Shown: positions 52,297 through 61,660 of the stretch, piece after piece
Layout: each line of letters starts with the position of its first letter
Position numbering within the stretch: position 1 is the stretch's first letter
Origin: Synechococcus sp. M16.1
Lineage (GTDB): Bacteria; Cyanobacteriota; Cyanobacteriia; PCC-6307; Cyanobiaceae
DNA length: 64,000 nucleotides
Assembly (NCBI RefSeq): GCF_014279895.1
Contig: NZ_CP047954.1
Span: 1,054,001-1,118,000 of the forward strand
Direction: 5' to 3'
Notes under the pieces: generated by a model
Told to the model about the DNA's origin: nothing
Seen by the model: only the letters and a program-made list of their open reading frames with translations
Database searches by the model: none
Program-made: the position numbers and the translations under genes

Positions 52297-54906
52297 GTGA
52301 ACGCTGCCAACCCTGCCGTCGACGCCAGTGCACAGACCGGTCGTTATGACCCCACTGCGCTGGAGCAGCGCTGGCAGGAGAGTTGGAAGGCGGATGGGGT
52401 CGATACCACAGAAGAAGGTGGTGAGAAGCCCGGATTCTTTGCCCTGTCGATGTTCCCGTACCCCTCGGGAAGCCTGCACATGGGCCATGTGCGCAACTAC
52501 GTGATCACCGATGTGATCGCCCGGGTTCAACGCATGCGGGGCCATGCCGTGCTGCATCCGATGGGCTGGGATGCCTTCGGACTTCCCGCTGAAAACGCGG
52601 CAATCGAACGCAATGTGGACCCCGGCGAGTGGACCGACCGCAACATCGATCAGATGCGGGCGCAGCTGGATCGCCTTGGCCTTTCGATCGATTGGAGCCG
52701 CGAACAGGCGACCTGCCACAGCGACTACTACCGCTGGACCCAGTGGCTGTTCCTTGAACTGCTCGAAGGAGGGCTGGCCTATCGCAAGAACGCCACCGTC
52801 AACTGGGATCCCGTCGACCAGACCGTGCTGGCCAATGAGCAGGTGGATGGTGACGGCCGCTCCTGGCGCTCCGGAGCTCTGGTGGAACAACGCCAGCTGA
52901 ACCAGTGGTTCCTGCGCATCACTGACTACGCCGAGCCACTGCTCAACGACCTGGACGCCCTCAAGGGCTGGCCGGAACGGGTGCGCACCATGCAGGCCAA
53001 CTGGATCGGTCGCTCGGAAGGGGCGGAGATCAGCTTCAGCGTTGAGGGAGAACAGGATCAGACGATCACGGTGTTCACCACCCGACCCGACACCCTCGCT
53101 GGGGCGAGCTACGTGGTGCTGGCACCGGAAAACGAGCTGGTGGAGAGCCTCACCAGCACTGAACAGAAGGACACGGTGGAGGCTTTCAGCAAGGAGGTGG
53201 CTCGTCTGAGCACGATCGAACGCACCAGTGATGACAGGCCCAAACGGGGCGTGCCCATCGGCAGTCATGTGATCAACCCCCTGACGGGGGCGGTGCTACC
53301 GGTGTGGATCGCCGACTACGTGCTGGCCGAGTACGGCACGGGCGCCGTGATGGGCGTACCGGCCCACGACCAACGCGACATCGCCTTTGCCCAGTCGAAC
53401 GGTCTGCCGATCCAGCAGGTGATCGACGCCGAGGGAGCTGCTGAAGCCATCGCGGCCGGTCAGGCCTGGACGGATGCCGGAACACTGGTCAACTCCGGCA
53501 GCTTCGATGGCACGGCCTCCAGCGAAGCCAAGGGCGCCATCACCGGCCACGGCGCCGAAAAGGGCTGGGCACGGAGCAAGGTCACCTATCGCCTTCGCGA
53601 CTGGCTGATCTCACGCCAGCGCTACTGGGGCTGCCCCATTCCCGTCATCCACTGCGATGACTGCGGTGCTGTTCCGGTGCCCCGCGAGGACCTTCCGGTG
53701 GAGCTGCCCCGGGGCATTGATCTCTCTGGAAAGGGCGGTTCGCCCCTGAGCCAGCAGAGCGACTGGGTGAATGTGGCTTGCCCCTGCTGCGGCAAGCCGG
53801 CCAAGCGGGAAACAGACACCATGGACACCTTCATGTGTTCCTCCTGGTATTTCCTGCGCTTCGCCGATCCCCACAACACCGAGAAACCCTTCAGCAAGGA
53901 GGCGGTGAACCGCTGGTTGCCGGTGAAGCAATACGTGGGCGGCATCGAACACGCGATCCTGCACCTGCTCTACGCCCGTTTCTTCACCAAGGCGCTGAAG
54001 GATCGCGGCCTGGTCGACATCAACGAACCGTTTGAACGGCTCCTCACCCAGGGCATGGTGCAGGGAATCACCTACCGCAATGCGACAACCGGCAAGTACA
54101 TCGCTCCAGCGGACGTGGCAGATCCCGAAAATCCCCGGGACCCCAACACGGGCGACAAGCTTGAAGTGTTGTTCGAGAAGATGTCGAAGTCGAAGTACAA
54201 CGGCGTTGACCCCGCGGCGGTGATCGACCGCTACGGCGCAGACACAGCCCGCATGTTCATCCTGTTCAAGGCTCCGCCGGAGAAGGATCTGGAGTGGGAT
54301 GACGCCGATGTGGAGGGCCAGTTCCGCTTCCTGCAACGGCTTTGGCGCCTTGTTGAGACGGGTGCAGCCCGCATCGACTCACTCGAGCCGATGCAACGGC
54401 CAGCCGATCTGAGCGATGCCGACAGCGACGTACGTCGGGCGCTGCACCTGGCCATCGAAGCCGTCAGCGAGGACCTCAGCGACGAGATCCAACTGAACAC
54501 GGCCATCTCCGAGCTGATGAAGCTCTCCAATGCCATCAGCTCCACGGGCATCGAGGCCCTGAGTGCACCTGTGTTGCAGGAAGCTCTTTCCGGACTGGTT
54601 CGCCTGCTGGCTCCGTTCGCGCCTCATCTGGCGGAGGAGTTCTGGAGCCGTCTGGGGGGAAGCGACAGCGTGCACCGTCAAAGCTGGCCGGTTCTGGATC
54701 CAACGGCGCTGGTGCAGGACAGCGTTGAAGTGGTGATCCAGGTGAAGGGCAAGGTGCGGGGCAAGCTGCAGGTTCCGGCCTCCGCAGACAAGGAAGAGCT
54801 GGAACGTCTCGCCCTGGCCAGTGATGTGGCCGAAAAATGGTTGGAGGGCGCAGCCCCCCGTCGGGTGATCGTGGTCCCCGGAAAACTGGTGAACCTGGTT
54901 CCCTGA
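52297..54906 (+). CDS. leuS: Leucine--tRNA ligase
   Basis: The 869-residue class I synthetase shows the HIGH motif as HMGH in [15 protein letters not shown], a CP1 editing domain (about 225-415, with [18 protein letters not shown] and [12 protein letters not shown]), a zinc-binding stretch [21 protein letters not shown] in [14 protein letters not shown], and the anticodon-binding and C-terminal domains. The start may be GTG 52297, chosen here, or TTG 52279; neither has a strong ribosome-binding site. It follows hfq by 46 bases. Confidence 0.96.
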   Translation: MNAANPAVDASAQTGRYDPTALEQRWQESWKADGVDTTEEGGEKPGFFALSMFPYPSGSLHMGHVRNYVITDVIARVQRMRGHAVLHPMGWDAFGLPAENAAIERNVDPGEWTDRNIDQMRAQLDRLGLSIDWSREQATCHSDYYRWTQWLFLELLEGGLAYRKNATVNWDPVDQTVLANEQVDGDGRSWRSGALVEQRQLNQWFLRITDYAEPLLNDLDALKGWPERVRTMQANWIGRSEGAEISFSVEGEQDQTITVFTTRPDTLAGASYVVLAPENELVESLTSTEQKDTVEAFSKEVARLSTIERTSDDRPKRGVPIGSHVINPLTGAVLPVWIADYVLAEYGTGAVMGVPAHDQRDIAFAQSNGLPIQQVIDAEGAAEAIAAGQAWTDAGTLVNSGSFDGTASSEAKGAITGHGAEKGWARSKVTYRLRDWLISRQRYWGCPIPVIHCDDCGAVPVPREDLPVELPRGIDLSGKGGSPLSQQSDWVNVACPCCGKPAKRETDTMDTFMCSSWYFLRFADPHNTEKPFSKEAVNRWLPVKQYVGGIEHAILHLLYARFFTKALKDRGLVDINEPFERLLTQGMVQGITYRNATTGKYIAPADVADPENPRDPNTGDKLEVLFEKMSKSKYNGVDPAAVIDRYGADTARMFILFKAPPEKDLEWDDADVEGQFRFLQRLWRLVETGAARIDSLEPMQRPADLSDADSDVRRALHLAIEAVSEDLSDEIQLNTAISELMKLSNAISSTGIEALSAPVLQEALSGLVRLLAPFAPHLAEEFWSRLGGSDSVHRQSWPVLDPTALVQDSVEVVIQVKGKVRGKLQVPASADKEELERLALASDVAEKWLEGAAPRRVIVVPGKLVNLVP

Positions 54907-54918
54907 ACCCAGGCGGGA

Positions 54919-56517
54919 TCAGCCTTTGCTGAAACGCATCGAGGCGGGCTGGCTCCAGTCGCCCTGGGCACTGAAGCCGCGCTGGTTGCCGATGAGGTGA
55001 CGCAGAATCCAAAAGATGGATTCATCGGTGCCATCCCCGAGGGCCAGGCGAATTTCATCGGCGGAGCGGGCCACACCGTCGGCCAGGATCGCTTCTACAC
55101 GACCTTGAAGGTCGAGAATCGCCGCCGCCGCCTTCTTGCCGGCTTCCACGCCGGGCTGGTGGTAGGCGTTGATGTTCACCAGTTCGCCGTAGAGACCGAC
55201 GGCGCGCTCGAACAGAGCGATCAAGGCGCCGAGACGGCGGGCATCAAAGCGGCGCATGCTGATCGTCATGCTCTGGCGGCCACCCTCGGTAAGGGCTGAG
55301 CGGGTGCCCTGGAGGAAACCATCAAGGAAGTCGCCGGGGCATTCCCCGCCAAGCGTGGGGATATCGCTCACGTCTTCGAGCACCTCAATAAAGGTGGCGA
55401 AGAAATTGTCGACGCCGTCGCGCAGCTGCTGCACGTAGGCGTGCTGGTCGGTGGAGCCTTTGTTGCCGTACACAGCGATGCCCTGATGCACAACGTCACC
55501 GTTGCGATCGAGACGCTTGCCCAGGGATTCCATCACCAGCTGCTGGAGGTAACGGCTGAACACCTCCAGACGATCGCGGTAGGGCAGAACAACCATGTCG
55601 CGCTGACCACGACCACCACCGGCCACGAACCAGGAAGCGGCCATCAGGGCGGCTGGATTGCGGCGCAGATCCGCGGCGCGGGTGGCGGCATCCATCTGAG
55701 AGGCGCCGGTAAGGAAATCGCGGATGTCACAGCCAATCAAGGCACCGGGCAGCAGACCAACGGCACTAGTGATGCTGGTGCGCCCCCCCACCCAATCGAA
55801 CATGTCGAAGCGCTTGAGCCAACCTTCCTTCTGGGCCTGCTGATCCAGCTTGCTGTCGAGCATCGTCACGGCAACGGCCTGGCCGGCCCACTGGCCCCCA
55901 GCGGCCTCGAGGCGGTGGCGAGCCTGCTCCATGCCGAGATGGGGTTCGGGTGTCCCCCCCGACTTGCTCACCGTCACCACCAGGGTGCGGTCGAGACGAC
56001 CCTCCAACCCCGCCAGGACGTTGCTCATCCCATTGGGATCGACGTTGTCGAAGAAATGAAACGGAAGCCCCTCGCCCGGATTCTGAAGAGCCTTGATCAT
56101 CAAGGCGGGACCCAAACCACTGCCGCCGATGCCGATCCAGAGCACATCGGTGAAGGCTTCGCCGTTGGGGGCCTTGATCGTTCCGTTGATCACATCCCGC
56201 CCAAAGGCGGCGATCAGATCGATTTCCCTGGAGATGTGCTGCTGAAGCTCTGACGAGGGGGCGAGTTCAGGGGTGCGCAGCCAGTAATGCCCCACCTGGC
56301 GCTGCTCATCAGGATTGGCGATGGCGCCGGCTTCCAGCTCCTGCATCGCTGCGAACGCCTTGTCCATTCGCGGCTGCAGCTGTTGCAGATCGGTGGCGTT
56401 CACATGCATCCGGCTGATGTCGAGCCAGACGCCCAGATCATCGTGATACCAGCTGAGATCGCAGAACCTCTGCCACTGAATATGAGCGTCGGAAGCGTTG
56501 AAATCCGGAAAGCTCAT
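54919..56517 (-). CDS. pgi: Glucose-6-phosphate isomerase
   Basis: The 532-residue enzyme interconverts glucose-6-phosphate and fructose-6-phosphate. Signatures are DVLWIGIGGSGLGPALMIKAL, the sugar-phosphate loop VVTVSKSGGTPEPH, FDWVGGRTSITSAVGLLPGAL and, near the C-terminus, NINAYHQPGVEAGKKAA. Length is normal for cyanobacteria. The ATG at 56517 gives the expected MSFPDFNASDAH start. It is convergent with leuS (12-base gap) and divergent from the secreted protein gene. Confidence 0.95.
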   Translation of the reverse strand: MSFPDFNASDAHIQWQRFCDLSWYHDDLGVWLDISRMHVNATDLQQLQPRMDKAFAAMQELEAGAIANPDEQRQVGHYWLRTPELAPSSELQQHISREIDLIAAFGRDVINGTIKAPNGEAFTDVLWIGIGGSGLGPALMIKALQNPGEGLPFHFFDNVDPNGMSNVLAGLEGRLDRTLVVTVSKSGGTPEPHLGMEQARHRLEAAGGQWAGQAVAVTMLDSKLDQQAQKEGWLKRFDMFDWVGGRTSITSAVGLLPGALIGCDIRDFLTGASQMDAATRAADLRRNPAALMAASWFVAGGGRGQRDMVVLPYRDRLEVFSRYLQQLVMESLGKRLDRNGDVVHQGIAVYGNKGSTDQHAYVQQLRDGVDNFFATFIEVLEDVSDIPTLGGECPGDFLDGFLQGTRSALTEGGRQSMTISMRRFDARRLGALIALFERAVGLYGELVNINAYHQPGVEAGKKAAAAILDLQGRVEAILADGVARSADEIRLALGDGTDESIFWILRHLIGNQRGFSAQGDWSQPASMRFSKG

Positions 56518-56626
56518 GCCTGGCGGACGGTGCAGTCCTGCTGAACGTATCCAGAATCTGACGGGTTGCCCGCATAAAAGGACACCACAGCTAGTTTCAT
56601 GTCCCCTGACCCCATTTCCATCCCCC

Positions 56627-57397
56627 ATGGCTGAGCCATTGCGATGGACAACAGCCTTTTTGGCGACGGCAGCGAGCCTGTGCATGGTTGGCCAGTGGTC
56701 ACACCCGGTTGCTGAGGTTGGGGATCAAGCGCGTGTTCTGGTGGGGGACAGGCTCGAGCCCACTGACTTCACACCCGAAGAACTGAAGCTGCTGCAACGG
56801 CGCTTCGGGGTGCACGGCCCCCAGACGCAGCTGGCCCAGCTCTTCACCAGCGGGATGGATCAGCTCCGTCCATTGCGCGCATCCACCCTGGATCGTCTTC
56901 GCGAGCTGAAGCCGGTGATCCTGCGCCAAGCAGCGGCGCATCAGGTGAATCCAATGCTGATCACCGCCGTTCTTTTCGACGAAATTCAGCACTCCAAGCC
57001 GGGAGAGAGCCTCCCCTTCATCGCCCATTCCGGTCTGGTGAAGACCCATGGACCGGCCCAGATCAGCGTTTCGGAACTGATCCATCAGAACCGACTGCCG
57101 GCGAACCCAACACAGGAGGAGATCACCTGGGCCCGCAATCAATTGCTGGACCCCGAGATGAACATCACCCTGCTGGCGGCCAAGTTTCAACGGCTGAAGC
57201 TGGCCCTTGGTCTGCCGGAGAGCTTGATGCTTCAGGCGAGCCGTTCCTATTTGGATGCCAAGGCGATCGCCACCCTCACCTATCTCCACAACGGAAAATT
57301 GGATTACCCAGCACGGGTGTTGGGCTACATGCAGGACCCTGAACTGCACGCGTTAATTTACGGCGGTCGCCAACCAAATCCCGACATCACGGTTTAG
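56627..57397 (+). CDS. Secreted protein, DUF1402-like
   Basis: The 256-residue protein has an N-terminal hydrophobic segment (about 5-22) and a helical domain. The central part, LKPVILRQAAAHQVNPMLITAVLFDEIQHSKPGESLPFIAHSGLVKTHGPAQISVSEL, has a lysozyme-like feel: a glutamate after a helix, then a GPAQIS motif as in transglycosylase folds. It resembles DUF1402 proteins as I recall them. A peptidoglycan-lytic role is inferred only. The ATG at 56627 is preferred because the upstream frame overlaps the pgi start. Confidence 0.65.
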   Translation: MAEPLRWTTAFLATAASLCMVGQWSHPVAEVGDQARVLVGDRLEPTDFTPEELKLLQRRFGVHGPQTQLAQLFTSGMDQLRPLRASTLDRLRELKPVILRQAAAHQVNPMLITAVLFDEIQHSKPGESLPFIAHSGLVKTHGPAQISVSELIHQNRLPANPTQEEITWARNQLLDPEMNITLLAAKFQRLKLALGLPESLMLQASRSYLDAKAIATLTYLHNGKLDYPARVLGYMQDPELHALIYGGRQPNPDITV

Positions 57398-57456
57398 GGA
57401 TCCATGACGAGCACTTGGCTGCGTGAGCGGCCCAACCCAATCCCTCGTCTCCTCAT

Positions 57457-57504
57457 CCCTCAGTTGAGGGAGTTCATCAGCTCTGCCTCTCCCCCATATG
57501 GGGG
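57457..57504. promoter_or_regulatory. Two palindromes upstream of a secreted protein gene
   Basis: CCCTCAGTTGAGGG (57457-57470) is a 6-bp stem with a GT loop, and CCCCCATATGGGGG (57491-57504) is a perfect 14-base palindrome. They are 20 bases apart in the 157-base gap before the start at 57555. They could be operators, or the first could end the upstream transcript. No T-run follows. Confidence 0.45.
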
Positions 57505-57554
57505 ATGTGGACGCTCACCTATCTGATGAAACATCGATCCAGCACGGCAGATCG

Positions 57555-57854
57555 ATGAAACAACTCCTTCACCTGCTGGCATTTGGCCTGCTTGTCCCAT
57601 CAACCGCACTCGCTCAGGTGAACGCCGAAGTGGTAGCACAGTGCAGAGACGCCAGGGATTTCTATGGCTGCGTCAGGGCCTTCACCACTCCAGTACGGCG
57701 TTCCGATGACACTCCCCCTTTTGACGGCGTGATGGGGCAGGTGGCTGCAGGCCTGATCTCAGGCCCGAGCTATCGCAATACACCGACAACTTTCCCCGGG
57801 GGCATGAATCCGGCTGGTCTTCTTGAAGGGATCCTGCGGGGCGTCCTGCGCTGA
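57555..57854 (+). CDS. Small secreted protein
   Basis: The 99-residue product has a strong signal peptide (MKQLLHLLAFGLLVPSTALA, cleavage after ALA). The mature protein is about 79 residues with two cysteines in VVAQCRDARDFYGCVRAF, well placed for a disulfide, and a Gly/Pro-rich C-terminal half. I recognise no domain. The ATG at 57555 is preferred since the signal peptide begins there. Its 3' end is overlapped by 173 bases of the convergent TIGR03643-like gene. Confidence 0.68.
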   Translation: MKQLLHLLAFGLLVPSTALAQVNAEVVAQCRDARDFYGCVRAFTTPVRRSDDTPPFDGVMGQVAAGLISGPSYRNTPTTFPGGMNPAGLLEGILRGVLR

Positions 57855-58071
57855 ACCGATTGAAGCGGCTGATGGCGGCGTGTTTGGTTTTGCGGCCGCT
57901 GACCCGCTTGCGCCAAAGCTTGAACGATGACGCTTTCATCTGTTGCCGCATCACTGCGATCACCTGCGGCTCGGAGAGTCCGAATTGAAACTCGATCGCC
58001 TCGAAGGGCGTTCGATCTTCCCAAGCCATTTCGATAATGCGATCAAGATCCTCGCTGGGGAGCGTTTTCAC
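57682..58071 (-). CDS. TIGR03643-like protein with extended C-terminus
   Basis: The first 75 residues (MKTLPSEDLDRIIEMAWEDRTPFEAIEFQFGLSEPQVIAVMRQQMKASSFKLWRKRVSGRKTKH) are the TIGR03643 type, a small helix-turn-helix-like protein of cyanobacteria and other bacteria with unknown role. Family members usually end soon after SGRKTKH. Here the frame runs on for about 55 more residues with no similarity, antisense to the secreted protein gene. The extension may be a lost stop codon rather than a functional domain. Confidence 0.75.
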   Translation of the reverse strand: MKTLPSEDLDRIIEMAWEDRTPFEAIEFQFGLSEPQVIAVMRQQMKASSFKLWRKRVSGRKTKHAAISRFNRFSAGRPAGSLQEDQPDSCPRGKLSVYCDSSGLRSGLQPPAPSRRQKGECHRNAVLEW

Positions 58072-58108
58072 CGACGCAGTACACAGGAATGCGAACGCTA
58101 ACGACGCA

Positions 58109-58996
58109 TCAACTCACGCAGAGGTCACCGAGGGCCGCCAGCCGCGTCTGAAGTTTCGACCAGTCAAAACTGCGGGGATCATCCCGTTCTCCGCCCAGAT
58201 CCACATGGCGATGGGTGGTGATCGCCGCTGGCGGCAGATTGAAGGAGCGGATCCAACCCGATAACACCAGGGCCAGCGCGTCGTATTGCTTGGAGGTGTA
58301 GCCAACGTGGGAACGGTTGGCATTCGCGCCTGATGGTGGTGTCTCCAAGCTCAGATGAAGAGCAAAGTTGTTGATGGAACCCTTGAGCTTCCTGTTGGTG
58401 ATCGCCCACTCTCCCAGAAAGGCTGAAAAACCTGCGCCATAGGCCCGGCTCAAGGGATCCACCAGATCCAGAGCGCGTCCGTCCTGGCCCACCAGGGTGT
58501 GATAACTCACCTGATCCTCATCGCGGGGATGGGGCGTCATGAAGGTGTTCAGAGCGGAGCTCAAGGAGTAGACGGTTTCGTGCAGCACCACCACCCTCGG
58601 CGTGGCGTCGATTACACGACCGTAGGCGTCCTTGTTGTAGCGCTCGCCAAAATTGGTGGGATCGATCTTCACGAAGGTCCGCCAGGAAGCCGAACGGGCA
58701 TCGAGCTTGTTCAAACGCGACCGCAACGCCCTGTCCACACCCGAACACTGCCGGGCCAGGGGCGATCGCCAGGAGCGCGACTTCGGCGGTAACGGCACTG
58801 AAGCGGAGGGGTTGTCCTCCCGTTGGCGACCACGCTCCATCCCCACAGAAGAGAGCTTCCCTGGCTCCATCAACGACCAGCTGGTCAGCCCCAGAGCCAA
58901 CGTCCCCGCTGCAGCAACGCCGATGGAGAGCGGACGGTGCTGTTCAACGCGGTTCCATACACCGGTGCAGAAACGGCTTAGACGATCTCGAACCAT
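58109..58996 (-). CDS. N-acetylmuramoyl-L-alanine amidase (Amidase_2)
   Basis: The 295-residue protein has an N-terminal membrane segment (about 22-41, PLSIGVAAAGTLALGLTSW), a linker, and an Amidase_2 domain from about residue 130. Zinc-ligand regions are VVVLHETVYS and TTHRHVDLGG with the final aspartate in RDDPRSFDW. YHTLVGQDGRALDLVDPLSRAYGAG matches the family core. It should cleave the bond between muramic acid and the peptide in the periplasm. Start ATG 58996 overlaps the M61 peptidase stop by 19 bases, indicating one transcript. Confidence 0.85.
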   Translation of the reverse strand: MVRDRLSRFCTGVWNRVEQHRPLSIGVAAAGTLALGLTSWSLMEPGKLSSVGMERGRQREDNPSASVPLPPKSRSWRSPLARQCSGVDRALRSRLNKLDARSASWRTFVKIDPTNFGERYNKDAYGRVIDATPRVVVLHETVYSLSSALNTFMTPHPRDEDQVSYHTLVGQDGRALDLVDPLSRAYGAGFSAFLGEWAITNRKLKGSINNFALHLSLETPPSGANANRSHVGYTSKQYDALALVLSGWIRSFNLPPAAITTHRHVDLGGERDDPRSFDWSKLQTRLAALGDLCVS

Positions 58997-60675
58997 CGAT
59001 CCCGCAACTGCCGTTGTTCCGTTGTGCACCCAGGATCCCAATCCAACGTCCAATGGTCCACACCCGCATCAGGGAAGAGCTGGGTCTCCTTGAGCAGGCT
59101 GCGTCGTGAATAGGTGACGCGCACACACTCATGCTTCTCAAGCAGAACTGCGAGGTCACTGCTGCGACGCACCCGGTAGCCATTGATCGCCAACAGCTCA
59201 TCACCCACCACAAGCCCTGCCTGTTGTCCGGGACTGTCGCGCCGCACCCGCTGAATCAAAGCGGCGCCCTCAGCATCCTTGAGGGTGAGTCCATGATCGG
59301 GATGCTTGAGCGGCACAGGGTCCATGCGCAGCCCCAGAGCCTTTACGCAATCAAGCAGGGGAACGGCCTCGGGCTGGTCCAACCATTGATCCAGATCCGA
59401 GGCAAGATCGCGATCCCATCGAGCCACCGCCGCCTTGATGTGATCACGGCTGTAGCCACGGGCCTGACGGCCGGGGCCTTGCCACAACTCGCGCAGGATC
59501 GCGGCCATGGAGTGGCCGCGCTGCCGCAGGCGCACGTCGAGGCAGAAGGCCACCGCTGCACCGAGGCGGTAGTAGCTGATCTGGCTGTCCCGCGAGGCTG
59601 GCGTGGCTTTGTAGAGCTTGATCCACGCCTCACGGGCACTGGCCGCCAACGACTGGATCGAGCAACCGGGTGACATCAGCACGCTGGACAGCTCCTCACC
59701 CAGATCCTTGAGCAGAGTCGGTCGATCCGAACAGCCCGCCAACAGGGGCAGGCTGAGGTCGAAGTAGCTGGTGATTCCCTCGGCAAACCAGAGGCCTTCG
59801 GTGATCACCGCCTGCCCGTAGTCGTAGGGGCGAAGCTCAACGGGCCGCAGCCGCCGCACATTCCACTGGTGCAGGTATTCATGGCCGATCAGCTGCAACA
59901 GCTGCCGGTACCCCTTGGGCTTGGCCAGAGCCGACCAGCTGAACTGCAGTACAGCACTGTGGTCGTGTTCGAGGCCGCCGTAACCCTGATCAAGCAGTTG
60001 CAGCACAAGCTGGTAGCGGTCCCCCGACGGGGGAGGGGTTCCCAGCAAGCGACAGGTGGCACTGCACACCTTTTCGATGTCGCTGATGAAGTTCGGCGGC
60101 CAACCCATCGGTGGCGTTCCGATCAGCAACAGCTCATGGGTCTTGCCCTCCACCATGAAGGGTTCTGCCTGAAAAGGCCCCGCATGCAGCGGGCTGTCCA
60201 CGAGGGCATCGAAATCGGCAGCGACCCAGCCCTCAGCGCTGGGCTCCAGCGGCAGATGCACACTCCAGTGCTCCGGAACCGTGACGGCAACGTGGTGTGG
60301 TGACCAGCGGCACCCGTCGATGTCCATCGCCACAGCAGCGAGGCAGAGCGACGCGAAATCAGGATCCAGCAACCCGGTGCGGACAGTGAGATCCCGGGCT
60401 TCCAGCTGATAGTTGAGCGTGAGCGGGCTCAGATCCGGCAGATCACAGAGCCACTGGTGCGGCGCGATGCGACGCACCGGCAGCTCCTCGTCATTGGCCA
60501 GCAGCTGCAGGCTGTGCAAGTGCTGGGCGTGATCACGAACCGTGTACGACCCCGGTGTCCACACCGGCAGTTGGAAGGTCTGGCGTTGGGTCTGCGGTGT
60601 CCACTGGATGGAGACCGCGATGGTCTGTGTTTCGGGATGGCTCAGATCGAGCCGGATCTGAACCGGTTCGAACAC
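58978..60675 (-). CDS. M61 family metallopeptidase with PDZ domain
   Basis: The 565-residue protein has the M61 layout: a beta-rich N-terminal domain (1-170), a gluzincin catalytic domain with GGLEH (233-237), zinc-binding HEYLH (265-269) and downstream glutamate in ITEGLWFAEG, and a C-terminal PDZ domain (about 455-540, GLTLKDAEGAALIQRVRRDSPGQQAGLVVGDELLAINGYRV). Family members are glycyl/alanyl aminopeptidase-like. No signal peptide is seen, so it may be cytoplasmic. The GTG start at 60675 lies one base after the ycf35 stop. Confidence 0.9.
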   Translation of the reverse strand: MFEPVQIRLDLSHPETQTIAVSIQWTPQTQRQTFQLPVWTPGSYTVRDHAQHLHSLQLLANDEELPVRRIAPHQWLCDLPDLSPLTLNYQLEARDLTVRTGLLDPDFASLCLAAVAMDIDGCRWSPHHVAVTVPEHWSVHLPLEPSAEGWVAADFDALVDSPLHAGPFQAEPFMVEGKTHELLLIGTPPMGWPPNFISDIEKVCSATCRLLGTPPPSGDRYQLVLQLLDQGYGGLEHDHSAVLQFSWSALAKPKGYRQLLQLIGHEYLHQWNVRRLRPVELRPYDYGQAVITEGLWFAEGITSYFDLSLPLLAGCSDRPTLLKDLGEELSSVLMSPGCSIQSLAASAREAWIKLYKATPASRDSQISYYRLGAAVAFCLDVRLRQRGHSMAAILRELWQGPGRQARGYSRDHIKAAVARWDRDLASDLDQWLDQPEAVPLLDCVKALGLRMDPVPLKHPDHGLTLKDAEGAALIQRVRRDSPGQQAGLVVGDELLAINGYRVRRSSDLAVLLEKHECVRVTYSRRSLLKETQLFPDAGVDHWTLDWDPGCTTEQRQLRDRWFEIV

Positions 60676-60676
60676 G

Positions 60677-61027
60677 TCAGTTGGTCTGCAGGATCAGCTC
60701 AGCGGAACCCAAACCACAAAGGCGCACTTCGTCCATGGCGTGGAGCAGGGCGTAGCGGCGCGTCACCCGTTGCAAGCGCTGTTCAAGCCCGGGCTGGCGG
60801 CTGATCCGTTGGATGTCGCCATGCATCACGATTGTTCCGTCCTCCCGCTGGGTCCAGCCCAGGGGCATGGCTGAGCCCTGAAACGCGAGCACATCCACGG
60901 CATGGGAGTCGTCCGCGAATCCCTGCAATTTTGTCGATCGCTCCACCATGAAGCCCTCATCACAAAGGGCCTGAACCAGACGCTCGAGGTCGGTGAAGAC
61001 AGTCGGCAGGATGGAGAGATGGGACAT
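60677..61027 (-). CDS. ycf35: DUF1257 protein, Ycf35 family
   Basis: The 116-residue protein MSHLSILPTVFTDLERLVQALCDEGFMVE... matches DUF1257, the family of plastid Ycf35, conserved from cyanobacteria to red-algal plastids with no settled function. The sequence DDSHAVDVLAFQGSAMPLGWTQREDGTIVMHGD is typical. It is the first gene of a tight ycf35-M61-amidase series. The ATG at 61027 overlaps, head to head, the best-placed ATG of purN at 61019. Confidence 0.85.
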   Translation of the reverse strand: MSHLSILPTVFTDLERLVQALCDEGFMVERSTKLQGFADDSHAVDVLAFQGSAMPLGWTQREDGTIVMHGDIQRISRQPGLEQRLQRVTRRYALLHAMDEVRLCGLGSAELILQTN

Positions 61028-61660
61028 GGACCGAACCCCGCTTTGACAGACCCTAGCCACAACAATCGAGCTGACCAGGCCCCGCTGCAGCTGGGGGTGA
61101 TGGCATCCGGAAGCGGCAGCAACTTCGAGGCCCTGGCCCAGGCCATTCAGACGGGGAATCTCAACGCGCGGATCCAGCGGCTGGTGGTGAACAATCCGGG
61201 CTGTGGTGCCCAGCAGCGGGCGGAGCGTCTCGGCATTCCGGTGTCGGTGCTTGACCATCGCCTGATCAAGAACCGGCGCGAGCTGGACGGCGAACTGGTG
61301 CGCCTGTTCCGCGCCGACCAGGTGGAACTGGTGGTGATGGCGGGGTGGATGCGGATCGTTACCGAGGTGCTGGTCAGCGGCTATTCCGATCGCCTGATCA
61401 ACATCCACCCCTCACTGCTGCCCAGCTTCCGTGGCCTGGATGCCATCGGGCAGGCCCTGGAGGCCGGGGTGAAGGTCACCGGCTGCACGGTGCACATCGT
61501 CACCGAGGAGCTGGATGCCGGTCCGATCCTGGCCCAGGCCGCTGTTCCTGTTCTCGATGGGGATGACCACGCCAGGCTCGCCAAACGGATTCAGGAGCAG
61601 GAACACCTGCTCCTGCCCAGGGCACTGGCTGAGCTCAAGCCAACCTGGCGTCAGGGATAG
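61019..61660 (+). CDS. purN: Phosphoribosylglycinamide formyltransferase
   Basis: The 213-residue enzyme transfers a formyl group from 10-formyltetrahydrofolate to GAR in purine synthesis. Signatures: LGVMASGSGSNFEALAQAI, VVMAGWMRIVTEV, INIHPSLLPSFRGLDAIGQALEAGVKVTGCTVHIVTEELDAGPIL (catalytic N and H in NIHPS, D in LDAGPI). The start may be ATG 61019, preceded by GGAG, or TTG 61043. The first overlaps the ycf35 start region on the other strand. It overlaps convergent argC by 10 bases. Confidence 0.93.
   Translation: MGHGPNPALTDPSHNNRADQAPLQLGVMASGSGSNFEALAQAIQTGNLNARIQRLVVNNPGCGAQQRAERLGIPVSVLDHRLIKNRRELDGELVRLFRADQVELVVMAGWMRIVTEVLVSGYSDRLINIHPSLLPSFRGLDAIGQALEAGVKVTGCTVHIVTEELDAGPILAQAAVPVLDGDDHARLAKRIQEQEHLLLPRALAELKPTWRQG

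Noticed and set aside
52002-52310. 103-residue N-terminal extension of DapF
   Set aside because: The extension is antisense to hfq and lacks similarity; ATG 52001 gives the normal DapF start.
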